A DNA stretch of 64,000 nt. Source: Dichomitus squalens LYAD-421 SS1. Its lineage: Eukaryota; Basidiomycota; Agaricomycetes; Polyporales; Polyporaceae. The stretch is taken from contig NW_006766938.1 in the NCBI RefSeq assembly GCF_000275845.1, positions 46,300-110,299 on the forward strand. Direction: 5' to 3'. The notes under the pieces are model-generated. The model was given only the letters and a program-made list of their open reading frames with translations, ran no database searches and was not told the DNA's origin. Position numbers and translations under genes: made by a program. Of this stretch, positions 22,100-33,228 are shown in pieces (within the stretch, counting starts at the first letter, position 1; every line of letters starts with the position of its first letter).

Positions 22100-22720
22100 C
22101 CATGTCGTCCCCAGAAGGGACGTACAAGATCCTGGGTATATCCGAGGATACCGTACGGCTGCTCAGCTGTTCTGCGCATCCGCAGCATAGCTATCATGTC
22201 AACCACATTCAGGACTGCCTACGAAAATAGCACGACGCAGGCGTTGTGCGGTAGGGAGGCGTGCCCCTCGAATTCCGAAGCACGATGACGACAACAGCGT
22301 CTCTCCTTTCGACGATCATAGTGCCCCTCGTGGACGTCGCGGACCCATGCCGTGCACACAACACAAAACATCGGCACGGAAAGAACATACCAGAACACCG
22401 CAAAGAGCACAGGTATGCAGAAGCCGACGATAATGATAGCCTTCTCTCGCGGTGCCGAGCACAGAATAGAGGCGGTATGACCTGGCGATTCCGAGATACA
22501 TCCGCCGTTCAGACGACAGTTTGCCCGTCGCATGGAGCACGAGAATAGACAGAGGAATGTCATGTTGAGCTGTATAGGGGGCTATAAATAGATGCTCAAC
22601 GAGAGACTCCGTGACATAGCGATTGCCAGCAGAGAAAATACCTGAGGATGGCACTCTGTGTTGCGGCGCTGACGGCATCCGTTCGGAAAGACTCGTCATG
22701 TTACGCTCCCTTTTTGCTAT
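22100..22720 (-). pseudogene. Possible remnant of a DUF6533-like membrane protein
   Basis: Minus-strand frames here include a helix-like stretch REKAIIIVGFCIPVLFAVFW ending at a GTATGT donor (about 22400-22480), and VLNVVDMIAML near 22200. These recall helices of DUF6533 proteins such as the one at 17.6-19.9 kb. No continuous set of exons with a start and family N-terminus could be assembled. It may be a decayed copy or chance hydrophobic frames. Confidence 0.22.
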
Positions 22721-22959
22721 CACCGGGAAGCAAAGATCCCTTGTACTCAACCCAGCTTGTGGGTATACAAGGGCGTGGTAGCAATGTGGTCACGGTAGGC
22801 ATAGGACCAGAGCGTTCGGGCTAACACTCCAAGCAAACGAGAGAATGAGAGCTGCAACATAACCATTGCAACAACAGGACTAGAATACAAGCATTAGCTC
22901 CAGGATATGATACAAATCCGCACCTGCCACCTTCTCTCGACCGCTCTCCAGGCCCCACC

Positions 22960-23523
22960 CTAACCCAAATCTACGTACGATCCGCCACTCTCCCACTGCG
23001 CTCCCGAGGTTGGCACGCCATATGCGTCCTCCTGCACGCCACCCTCAACGTTGTTCATCGTGAATTCGCGCTTGAACTTGCTCTCAAGCGTCGCGACCAT
23101 ACCGATGAGATCCGTGCACGCCTTCTCGAGGATCGCGGCAGGGGTGATGCTACCGTCCGTCTGGATCTTCAGGAGGAAATGGGGTTGGAGAGGGTGGGGG
23201 GCCTTGTAGCCAGCAAAGAGGACGCTCGGGTAGCCGAGGAGTTGTCTGAGACGGAGGATGCGACGACGTTAGCTATTCATGAACCAGAGATTCTACGAGA
23301 GGGAAGGGGCGTACGAGCGTAGGAGGTTCGCAAGTGTGTGGTCCTGCTTCACGATCTTGATTGTCGCGGCATTAGGGATTTTGGTGTCCTCAGTCACCTC
23401 TACACTGTTGGATTTGAGCAAGCGTGGTGAGCTCGACGGCTCAGGGGGACTCTGATGAGAAATCACGCACGACTTCTCCCCTTCATCAAGAACGTATAGC
23501 TCGTATCGATTGATGGCATTCAT
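22960..23523 (-). CDS. RPB11: RNA polymerase II subunit Rpb11
   Basis: Three exons start at ATG 23523 and stop at 22960. The N-terminus MNAINRYELYVLDEGEKS joins VEVTEDTKIPNAATIKIVKQ and the strongly conserved core DHTLANLLRSQLLGYPSVLF, then AGYKAPHPLQPHFLLKIQTD. The C-terminal exon adds a long helix (ILEKACTDLIGMVATLESKF), as in Rpb11, where it packs against Rpb3 in the assembly heterodimer. Length (about 140 residues) and motif order fit the family. Introns are short and GT-AG. It is divergent from the ribosomal protein gene uL15. Confidence 0.95.
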
Positions 23524-24109
23524 GACGACTAACTACGGACAGAGTGGTAAATGGAGGGGGCCGAGAGCGGGATTCTCCTACGTGGGTAGACAAAATGTCA
23601 GCGAGCTGCAGTCTTGCAAACGTAAACTTGCACCAAGTAGGAGTCAGGACACATTTTGGGATCATGGAGATTCATCGACAATAAATATGGAGACTTCTAT
23701 GAAGCCAGCATCATCCAAACCCAAGCAGAAAGCGTACTCACCAGCTGATCCACTTTACAACGAGAGTGAGCAAGCGCAAAGCATACGCGCACTTTCTGGG
23801 AGCCTTTCTTCGCGACATACGCATCGGCGTCTGATGAGCCAAACACAGCCAAGCACCCAGCCACCCGCCAGGAAATCCTAACGTGCAAGCAAGGCCCCGT
23901 CGTATACGCCCTCAACTCCCGCCTCCCTCAAGGTAAGTGCACGTCCATCTCAGGCTCAAGACCGTTCCCGCTGGATCCTGCTGCTCTCGTGCTTCCCCTT
24001 GGATATGATTTTGCTCGCGTTTGGACGGACTTCGACGGTGGATTGGTCTTGGGGCGGACAGATGGACTTGGACAGGATCAGGCGCTGACGACTTTGCGTG
24101 CCGTAGAAA
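23524..24109. promoter_or_regulatory. Divergent promoter region Rpb11 / uL15
   Basis: 586 bp lie between two highly expressed housekeeping genes in head-to-head orientation. A GTAAGT at about 23932 and a GTAG just before the uL15 start (at about 24103) could be ends of a 5'-UTR intron in the uL15 transcript (inference). No specific factor site was assigned. Confidence 0.4.
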
Positions 24110-24876
24110 ATGCCGACGCGGTTCTCCAACACTCGCAAGCACCGTGGCCACGTCTCGGCCGGTCACGGTCGTGTAGGAAAGCACCGCAAGCACCCCGGAG
24201 GTCGCGGTCTCGCTGGTGGCCAGCACCACCACAGGTGCGTCCTCAGATATCACCTATCCCATCGTCCCAAGACTCATACATGCTCTCCCCCTCTCCCGTG
24301 GAATCACACCCTGCTCCATGCGATCTTAATCTTCCGATGCGTTATTCAACACCAATAGGACGAACTTCGACAAGTACCACCCCGGTTACTTCGGTAAGGT
24401 TGGTATGCGCCGCTTCCACCTCACTCGCAACCTCCAATGGCGCCCAATCATCAATGTCGACAAGCTCTGGACGCTTGTGCCCGCAGAGGAGAAGGAGGGT
24501 CTCACTGAGAGCTCGGAGGTCGTCCCTGTGATCGACACCCTCCAGCACGGCTATGCTAAGGTTCTGGGTAACGGCCAGTGAGTATTAGATTCATATCGAG
24601 TGATGCGAGTGCGCGAGGGTAGGATTGCGCAGAGGCAAATGTCTTGCTGGATCGCGACCATCCTACGTGCCCGCTCACCATACACCCCGAACATTGCTCA
24701 TGTCCGTTGCTACAGGCTGCCCAAGCTTCCCTTCATCCTAAAAGCCCGCTTCGTCTCGCGGAAGGCTGAGTGCGTATCGCGTCCTTGTCCTGTATCTGCT
24801 GGTGACTTACACGGTGCCTCCGAATTCTAGGGCAAAGATTAAGGAGGCGGGTGGTGTTGTCAAGCTCATCGCGTAG
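24110..24876 (+). CDS. RPL28: 60S ribosomal protein uL15 (L27a/L28)
   Basis: Four exons (24110-24234, 24359-24577, 24716-24769, 24831-24876) give exactly 147 residues, the usual length. The N-terminus [20 protein letters not shown] and [20 protein letters not shown] are the glycine- and histidine-rich hallmark of uL15. The middle reads [20 protein letters not shown] and the C-terminus [14 protein letters not shown]. It is a component of the large cytosolic ribosomal subunit. All splice sites are GT-AG and all joins are in phase. Confidence 0.97.
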
Positions 24877-25633
24877 TTATGTATTTTGCTGCTGTCTTTT
24901 TACACTCCCCACGACTAGCTCTCCCATGCATATGATATGACACTGCAAGGCATTCTATGCAATTCATGCTGTATAAAAGCACCATATCTTGCATGTGTGA
25001 TGTGATCGGCCAATGACCGGCCCACGCTCTCAGATATCGTCCCGTGCTGAGTTCTACACCAGAAGCTGAAGTTGTAAGTTCTCGCGCTAATGATGGACCC
25101 ATCTTTATATCCTGCGAACGACGAGATGGCGACACCATGGCGGAGCATAAAATCTGGACGTTGGTCACCTTGACAGTGGGAGACTTTGGTCTCTGGCCAA
25201 TGTCATTCCCGGACGTTTTGCAGCTGTCTACACATGGAGTACTGCGCTGCGCCTTCTGTACCGTTGTCTCACACGCCCACGATTGCGCAGTTTGCGAGTT
25301 GCCCGGAACGACGAGGACCAACGGACCCCGAAAACTCGAAGGCTCTCCGCCGAGATGCTTGCGGATATGCACGAGTGAGGATGCAGGTCGTCCTCGAATT
25401 GACGACAAGTTGGAGCCTCCTATGAGCTGAATATCTCGTATGTTCTTGTTTGATATTCTAGGTGCTTATGACTCGTGTGTTGCGGACGCGGGAGAAAGTG
25501 CCGGGGAATCGAGTCAATCCACTGACAAATGTGGAGATCTAAGATTAGACAGGATGCGGGGAGGGGCTGCTACACCTTCCGCGCCTCCAACCTCTCTCTC
25601 AGACTACATAGATCTCCCCCTTCGCCTCGTCGT
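24877..25633. other. Intergenic, promoter side of the RING gene
   Basis: About 760 bp between uL15 and the next plus-strand gene. Short antisense frames show no family motif. Nothing was recognised beyond presumed 3' UTR and promoter. Confidence 0.5.
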
Positions 25634-28189
25634 ATGGCCAGCTTTGCCGCCTGGTGTGCGTAACTGTTTTCATCTCGTCTCGACTCTGCTCCTCGAACTA
25701 ACGGCTAGCGGCAACCGTCCCTTCCCGGACGCTCGCCGCCTCTGACTCTGCACAGACAACCATCAGTACTCGTCTTGGAACCGGGTTCGGAGCATCCACC
25801 AGCAGCCGTACATCGCCCGTGTGGATACAAACACCTCCCGCACCGCGACACGCATGGCATCCCAGAACCCCGTCGTCATCGACATGGGCACCCCGGCTCC
25901 CGCCCAGGGCCAGGGCACGGCGCAGGCCGCCGCAGCGACTGCGGGCAGCAAGGGCAACGACACCCTCTTCGGGCCCAACATCGGCGTGCTTGGCGGCGGC
26001 CCGGAGTGGACGGAGAGCCAGGACAAGAGCTCGGATGTGCTTACGCCCGAGATTGTGAAGGGCTGGATTGCGAAGAGCAAGGAGGTCAGTGTCTCCGTCC
26101 CTCCCGGGGTATGGGAATCTTGGTGTCAGCAGGCTCCGGCCGTCCCACACGACCGCCTTCCTATGCACATTGTGTCTCAGACATGGTGTTGTGCATTGTT
26201 CGCCTCAATGTCGGAATCTATGCATCCTGTGCCGCACATCCCGCCTTTGTGTTGTATCAGGAGCTCCTTGATACGCTGCGCACATCTGGGTTTCCCTGCC
26301 TTGATTCGAGCTTGGGACGTTTTCCTCGCACAGTCCACCGTGTACGCGTACGTGGGCTTCAGGACGACCGTCTGTTCCTGGTACCGCCTCGACCACAACG
26401 AATAGCCCGAGGTGTCCGCATGCTGCGCATGACTTCTGACATGTGTTATTTATGGTCGTGGATCACGTCTCAATTGTCCATTTTATGTCGTTACCAGTTG
26501 CCCATGGGCCTTCTGTTGTAATATCCCGACATGTTGCTCACATCTTGTCGTGACAGACCCACTACTCTACCACAACACTGCAAGCACTGGTGAACCTCAA
26601 GAGGCCAACTTTGCGACTATCACCCCTGGAAAATGATGCTTCTGAAGATGCCGACCATGTCGATTCCCAGCATCATCACGCCTTGGAGTTCGAGTATGAC
26701 TGTGATGCGCCGAAATGTGCCATCCGCGTGCACGTCCACCTGTCCCCCAAGCACCCCCTAGCGGGCAAGCCCGACGTCTCCGGCCTCTCCAAGCTGCTCG
26801 TCTTCGAGACGATCACCGATGGCGGGTTCGGCAAGTTGCTCAAGCTCGAAGACGGGGCGATGCTCGAGCTGGGACGATTTGACCACAAGCGGGCATCGTC
26901 TCCATCGGCCGATGCTGCGCAGCCCTCCACCTCCACCGAGCCTGAGAAGGAGAAGTCATCGTCCCCGGCCGAGACGCCTGCGTCCGAAGCTCCTCATCAG
27001 CGCAAGAAGAGGTTCACGAACTTCCACTTCCGCAAGCGCCACCAAGACCGCAACGTCGCTGGGCCTGCGCTCGCCGTTCTGGATGCCGACGCCCAGCCTG
27101 CCCATGAAGAGGGCAAGTTTAAGGACGAGAAGGAGGAAGAGGAGGGCGTCCGGGTCACTATTCGGTTGAGTGCGGTGGACGAGAACGGGAACGACCTTCC
27201 GTCGCCCAACGAGCAGGTTACGTACCTGCATGTCGTCCGCTTTGGGGCGGCGCCCACTCCGGTGCAGGGCGCCGAGGAAGAAGAGGACAAGCGGCCGTGG
27301 GTTGTCAAGGTCGTCAAGCGTGAAGCTACGGTAGGTTGTCTTCGGGCCCTCCTCGTAGACGGCGTGTTCATCCCTGAATACTCTAGATCGGACTCCACAC
27401 CTTCCACCTCCACGAGATCTATGGCCTTTCGGCTAACTCGACCACATCCTCCCAGCCTACCGCACCTCCCCCTACAGCTCAATTGGATACACACACCTAC
27501 CCACCTACCGCACCTGCCACCACCACAGATGACGAGCCGTCGTCCGAGTGCCTCCTCTGCTTGTCGTCACCCCGCGAGGTCGTCCTGCTTCCATGTCGCC
27601 ATCTTGTCGCGTGCCGCGACTGCGCGCTGAACATGATTGAATTCGGCGCTGGTGGTACCATAGTGCAGAACGAGAGCGAGACTACTCCGGTTGCTGAGGG
27701 CGCCGTCGCCGAGGGTGCCGCCACTGAGGGCGCCACAGAAGGCGCAGCGACGACCGGCAGCGACGGTGCAACCGCAACTCCCGCTCCCGCCTCTGCTATC
27801 CCCCCCGTTCAGGCAAGCCCTCGGCGGAAGCGCAAGGCCAAAGGCTGGTTCTGCCCCGTGTGCCGTCAACGTAAGCTTCCCATCTTCTTTCCCCGCCTTC
27901 TTTACCTGCTAATCTCCTGTCTACTTCCCTAATTCCAGCGTATACTTCTCTTCTCCGCATTACGACCACACCTCCCGAGAAAGACGAGCACCGCGGGTCG
28001 ACCGACCTCGAAGACCACATCCCGCCTGCTGTCGCGGCCCCACCCGCGAGTGCACCTGCGGTCCCCCCTCCCGCTTCTGAGGCTGAGCAACGCAGGCTGA
28101 GAGGGATCTTCAGGAGTGTGTTTGGACGGTTGGGACCGCCGCAGCCGGATGTTGAGCGCGGGACGGCCCCGGCTGCGAACGCTACTTAG
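25634..28189 (+). CDS. MGRN1/LOG2-like RING-type E3 ubiquitin ligase
   Basis: Five exons (25634-25655, 25756-26084, 26557-27330, 27387-27870, 27939-28189) join in phase to about 619 residues. After a short N-terminal segment (MASFAAWYNHQYSSWNRVRS), the MGRN-type domain reads TTTLQALVNLKRPTLRLSPL, FEYDCDAPKCAIRVHVHLSP and IGLHTFHLHEIYG. A C3HC4 RING follows: CLLCLSSPREVVLLPCRHLV, CRDC, then after an unusually long Ala/Glu/Thr-rich insert, GWFCPVCRQ. The insert separates the two halves of the RING by about 70 residues. The family consists of cytosolic or membrane-associated ubiquitin ligases that often regulate receptors and transporters. The second intron is 472 nt, against about 55-100 nt for the others. 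Confidence 0.88.
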
Positions 28190-28852
28190 GCTGGTTGGCG
28201 TGCCGTTGACGTTGGCAGATCCCCTTGGACGTCACACTCGTGATGCTGATATGTCCGAATCCCTCTGTTCGGATGGAGGTGGATGTACGATATGATATGT
28301 GGTGGGCATCTCGTAGTCATCTGTTCGTAGTCTGCTGAAGTTGTATTCTTGTGCATTGGTCAAGTTCGGGGAGGTTTATGATCTGTATGCTCATACTCTT
28401 TGTTTGTCGTTTTTCGAAATTTCTAGTTGTTGTTTTTACGTTAGCTGGATTCAATACAATACTACTTTGTTTCTAAATCGTACTGACTCGCAACTTTCCG
28501 TTGAGCCGTTGAGACATGTTGTGTTACAGTGGGCGCTATTGAATGCCTGCGCGCAGTCGAACGAGACCGTCGACGTCCGCAACCTGTGCCGCGCCCTCTT
28601 CTACCACTTCTTCGAGTCCGTTCCGAAAGTCCACACGCTCCTTTACCTGCTACCCTGGCAGTTGTCGCTCTCATACGGGCTACAGCCAGACAAACGCGAC
28701 CACTCAAAGCATCACTGCGCTTCGAGCCGTTCCACCTCCCCTCGGCAGCGCTTCCCCGCGTGGACCCTGCCTCGGCCACATATACATAGATCACTCGCTC
28801 CCGCATATCCTCGCTCAGCCCTTTCGTTCTCGCTTGAAGTTATCGAAGCTAC
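28190..28852. other. Intergenic before the SNARE gene
   Basis: About 660 bp, both neighbours on the plus strand. Open frames in this stretch are not supported by motifs. The last 150 bp are pyrimidine rich, as in other fungal promoters. Confidence 0.5.
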
Positions 28853-29939
28853 ATGTCGACGGACCCGTACCACGCGGTGCAGCAGGAGATCCAGTCGTCT
28901 CTGCAGACGGCGGCGACGCTCCGCGCGTCGTACCTCCGCATCCGCAGCACGGCGCGGGAGGATAGCGAAGAGCTCGTGTGGGCGCGGAATGAGGTGCGTA
29001 ACTTCGCAATAGTGCGTGTGTGGGCGTGAGGAGTAATGACGGAGGGGTGCATATAGCTGAAGGCGACGCTTGCGGCTTTGGAAGCGGACTTGGAGGATCT
29101 GGAGGAGAGTGTGAAGTGAGTCTCCTACATTCCTCGGACTCCACATATTGATGAGAACTGATGTGGCGCTTGGACAGTGTTGTCGAGAGTACGGGAGCAC
29201 GACTGTTTGGTCTGGAGGAGACTGAGGTCATCGAGCGGAGGCGGTACGTGAGCCATGTACGGCAGGAAATCGAGGTAGGTCTCGAGCTGTGGTGTGTTTC
29301 TTGCGTCGCGTTTGCACTGTTTTGCATCGTGTCTAATGCGAGGCGTGCGATAGAACATGCGCGCAGAGGTCGAGGGCGGTCGTCGGTCACGGCCTGCGTC
29401 CATGCTTGGTGCTTCGGCTCGCGCTGTGGAGTCGGGCGCAGAACACGAGGATAGCCAAGCGGAGTGGGCTCGACAGGAGCAACAGGTAGGTGGTTCTTGG
29501 GTTTTTCTGACTGAATTGTGCTGATGACGAGCATTGTTGTATAGCTCATGATACGGCAGCAGGACGAGACCATCGACACTATTGCTGGGACATTAAACAC
29601 CATCCACGAGCAAGCTGGTTTGATGGGACGCGAGATCGTCGAACACAATGAGTGCGCATTTGCTCTGATTTTCTCATAACATATCGGTGCTCGCCTCTGA
29701 CGTTACTTGTTAGAATGCTCGAGGATATTGAGCGGGGTGTCGACCGGTCGGAGGCGAAGCTCGGCTCAGCCATGAACAGGATGCGCAAGTTCATCCGCCA
29801 GACAGAGGGTATGTTTTTCTCTTCGCTTTCGCGTTGATGACCGTTGACTTCCTGGACCTTAGAAACAAAGTCTGGCTGGTGTATCATTTTCCTGATAATC
29901 GTCCTTTTGGCGTTGCTACTCGCTGTGATTTTGGTATGA
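28853..29939 (+). CDS. TLG1: Syntaxin-6/10, Tlg1-type Golgi/endosome Qc-SNARE
   Basis: Seven exons (28853-28993, 29057-29115, 29178-29274, 29354-29485, 29545-29651, 29714-29808, 29863-29939) sum to 708 nt, 235 residues. The N-terminus DPYHAVQQEIQSSL followed by helices matches the syntaxin-6 N-domain. The SNARE heptad region runs from about IRQQDETIDTIAGTLNTIHE through MLEDIERGVDRSEAKLGSAM with the central polar Gln expected of a Q-SNARE. A single C-terminal membrane anchor (CIIFLIIVLLALLLAVILV) ends the protein. It should mediate endosome-to-trans-Golgi vesicle fusion. Every join is in phase with canonical sites. Confidence 0.93.
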
Positions 29940-30331
29940 TCGGTGACAGGTATTGGTATTGCATCTATTATTGTACTCCTTGCATATTCTCTCTGGGACA
30001 CTCGTTTGGGACACTTTCTATATGTACGATCCCTAACACTGATTATAGCATGTGGCGGAATGGTTAATCTACGCTAGTTTGTGTTGTCAGCCCACGTGGC
30101 TACGAGACAGCAAATTGTTTGGCCGTTGTTTGTCCAACCGGCAGCCTCCGCCGTGAAGGTCCTCGGCCGGTCGACGTTGGCTTTCTTCCTTACGCTCGGT
30201 CGTGCTGGTCGACGACGACGACAGCCGCCATCCCTGTCCGCCTTTGCAAGTGATACCTAGCACAGTTTCTACTTTACTATCCTTTTCAACTTCTCGTTTT
30301 CCACATCTCTAGCGTCCACTTCAAGCCCGCG
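29940..30331. other. Short intergenic region between SNARE and kinase genes
   Basis: About 390 bp carrying the 3' UTR of the SNARE gene and the promoter of the kinase gene. A stretch near 30052 resembles the start of a tRNA but lacks a B box, so no tRNA is called. Confidence 0.5.
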
Positions 30332-33228
30332 ATGGCCGAGTCTGTCGATAGTCCTCCCCGGGCGCCGCCGGTCAAGTATGCGACGCCCCTCGGCACTCGG
30401 TGGCAGAAGGAGAAAGCTGCCGCAGGATCGAACGCTTTCGAGTACCCAGATGACGCGAAGTACGTCGGTCCTTGGATCATAGGCGAGTGCGTCGGGAAGG
30501 GGGCCAGTGGCCATGTCAAGATCGCCAAGCACCGCCGGACTGGCCAGCTCGCCGCCATCAAGATCCTCCCCCTCCAGCCGTTCCTGTCCTCGCGCAACTC
30601 GGCGAACGCGCAGGCCAAGGCGGAGAAGCAACGCCTCGGTATCGACAGGGAGATCATCATGATGAAGCTCATGAACCATCCGAACATCATGCGCATATAC
30701 GACGTCTACGAGGGCGATAAGGAACTCTACCTCATCCTCGAGTACGTCGAGGGCGGCGAGCTCTTCGACTTCCTCGTGAACCGCGGCCGGCTCCCGCCCC
30801 TCGAGGCGCTCGCGTACTTCAAGCAGATCGTCTATGGGCTCAACTATGCGCACACTTTCTCTATCATCCACCGTGATCTCAAGCCGGAGAACATCCTGAT
30901 TCACTCTTTGAATCCGCCGCTCATCAAGATCGCTGACTGGGGCATGGCTGCTTTCGCTCCGCCCAGTCTGCAACTGGAAACTAGCTGTGGCAGCCCTCAC
31001 TATGCGAGCCCGGAGATTGTCAATGGCCACAAGTACTGCGGGACTGCGACTGACATCTGGAGCTGCGGAGTCATCTTGTATGCTCTCTTGACTGGGCGCC
31101 TGCCTTTCGACGACAAGAACGTTCGCACTCTGTTGACCAAGGTCAAGACTGGGAAGTATGAGATGCCTGGCTTCGTCGACCCTATGGCGAAGGATCTTCT
31201 GTCTCGTATGCTCGTTGTGGACGTCAACCAGCGGATTTCTGTATGTATCGCGCTCGCTTCTGTACTGGTCATCCTGACTTTCCTTGACAGATGGCTGACA
31301 TTCTGGCTCATCCTTGGCTCGAGGGCGTCACTCCTGGTATCACCTACGTCCCGGCGCCCCCTGTCTTTGAATTGGCTAGACCTCTTCCTTCTGCGCTGCA
31401 TATCGACCGCGATCTCTTCGAGTCTCTTTGCGTCATCTGGGGCCGTCATGCTGATGTGGACGCTATCCAACGTGATCTTCTAAGCTCAGCTGGTCAAGGT
31501 ACTCTTGCTAAGGCGTTCTACTTCTTGCTGCAGAAGCACCGCGAGATGACGATGCAGGAGCACGGCATCCTCATGGACATTGAGGAGGTTCTTAACACTC
31601 AAGGCAAGGTTGTCACCAAGCAATATGCTGCACCTCGCTCGAAGCCTGCTGGTCGTCGCTCACTGGAATCAGCCCTCTCTGGCCCGATTATCCCGGCGTC
31701 AAAGTATCTGCGTTCTGACCGCCCCGCTCCTGCTCCTCCTTCCCGTACTCCGTCGCCACCTCCGGCCGCAATCGCTGACATCAACAATGAACGTCCCGTT
31801 GGGCGATCCCGTCCGTCTTCGCCGTTGGGACCAAGGCCTCAGAAGTCGCGCCTGCCAGTCGGCAGGAATTCCGTGTCCAACACACCTGCTGTTGGGAGCC
31901 CTCCGTCCTCGTTCATTCCAAACCCGGACCACGCTCGTATCCGTTCCCAAACTGTTGGTTCTACAAATGAACCTCGAGAGAGGGCCTCAGCTCTTACTCC
32001 TCGCCTCCGTCAGCCTACGCCTCCGCAGCAACCGATTTCACTTGTCGAAGCTCTGCGTGATCGTTCGTCTGACAATCGCCAACGGTCGACGCGCGCACCT
32101 GAACGCATTCACTCGCCGGTCCCCGTCTCTGCTGCAGTTGCGCCCATGTCTCCCTTGTCGGATAGAACAGATGTCGGCGTGCATGGCCATCCCCAGGGCA
32201 GGGTGCCCTCTTACGGCGCCGCCGATGGTCCTCAACCGCCAGAGACTCGACGCAACTTTGGCCAGAACGCACCTATGCTGCAGCCTCGTATCCGGCGGCC
32301 CGAGCATCGTCCGTCTCTGGACGAGGCGCCTTCGCGTCGTCACGCGAACTGGTCTGCGCCGGAACATCGCGTTGACAACGGTTGGGCCAAAGCTCCAGGG
32401 TCTGAGAACAAGGAAAACAGGGCTGCGCCTGCCACCCGCCCTGTCCAGCATGATCCTGCGTGCCACTCCGGAGGGCTTGGCTTCGGACACTCTGTCCCGA
32501 TGGCGAAGGAGATGGGGAATATGCTGTTCATTAACGAGTCGCCAACTAGCCAGCAGCATGGTGGCAAGAGGGAGAAGAAACACAGGCGTGAGTGATATAC
32601 ATCGGTGCGCTGCGGTCCTATGACGCTGACCACAACCTCTATAGCGCCTCCGCTCGACTTCAGCAATGCGGCTCCCCTCCAGAAACGGTCCACGTTCTCG
32701 ATGGGCTCTCCGACCCGCGTGACCTCCCCCGGGCCTGCTTCGGCGCTCTCTCCAGGCGTCGGCGAGTTCAAGGGCTGGTTCTCGAATCTCTTCCACTGGC
32801 GCGTCCAGACGCTCTGCCTCTACTCCATCCTAGATGTTGCCACGACGCGCGCGGAGACCACACGGCTCCTTGAACACTTCGGCGTTCTGGTCTCGACCGA
32901 GGACAAGACCGGACTCTCCGTTCTCCTCTGCCGCGTCGACGAGGGGGCGCACACGCACGACGGGACGTCGCTCAGCGGCCAGAAGCAGGTCCGCTTCCGT
33001 GTCGAGTTCTCGTCATGCTCCGGCAGCGCTGGGGGCGTGTCGTCCCCGATCGGGGCGTTCCCGACCGCGTCGACGAGGAACAGGATGGCGGACAACGTCC
33101 CGGGCGCGGCGGGGTACGACACGATGATCGGAATTGCGCTAGAGAAGGGGAGCGTGTCAACGTTCAAGAACCTGTGTCAGCGCCTCCGGACGGAATGGCG
33201 GCTCGACGCGCTTGTCTCGCCCATGTAG
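30332..33228 (+). CDS. Gin4/Hsl1/Kcc4 (Nim1-related) Ser/Thr protein kinase
   Basis: Three exons (30332-31240, 31291-32587, 32645-33228) give about 929 residues. The kinase domain has GECVGKGASGHVKIAK (glycine loop), AAIKILP (catalytic Lys), HRDLKPEN (catalytic loop) and CGSPHYASPEIV (activation segment and APE). The metal-binding motif reads DWG instead of DFG (KIADWGMAAFAPP). After the kinase come a UBA-like or helical segment (LHIDRDLFESLCVIWG), a long Ser/Pro/Arg-rich disordered region, and a C-terminal KA1-like domain (WFSNLFHWRVQTLCLYSIL ... GSVSTFKNLCQRLRTEWRLD). In yeasts these kinases sit at the septin ring and promote mitotic entry by inhibiting Wee1. The small gene-specific features beyond family membership are inferred. 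Confidence 0.92.

Noticed and set aside
30045..30110. tRNA-like start (TGGCGGAATGGTTAATC) after the SNARE gene
   Set aside because: Resembles an A box only; no B box (GGTTCRANNCC) or acceptor-stem pairing follows at the right distance.
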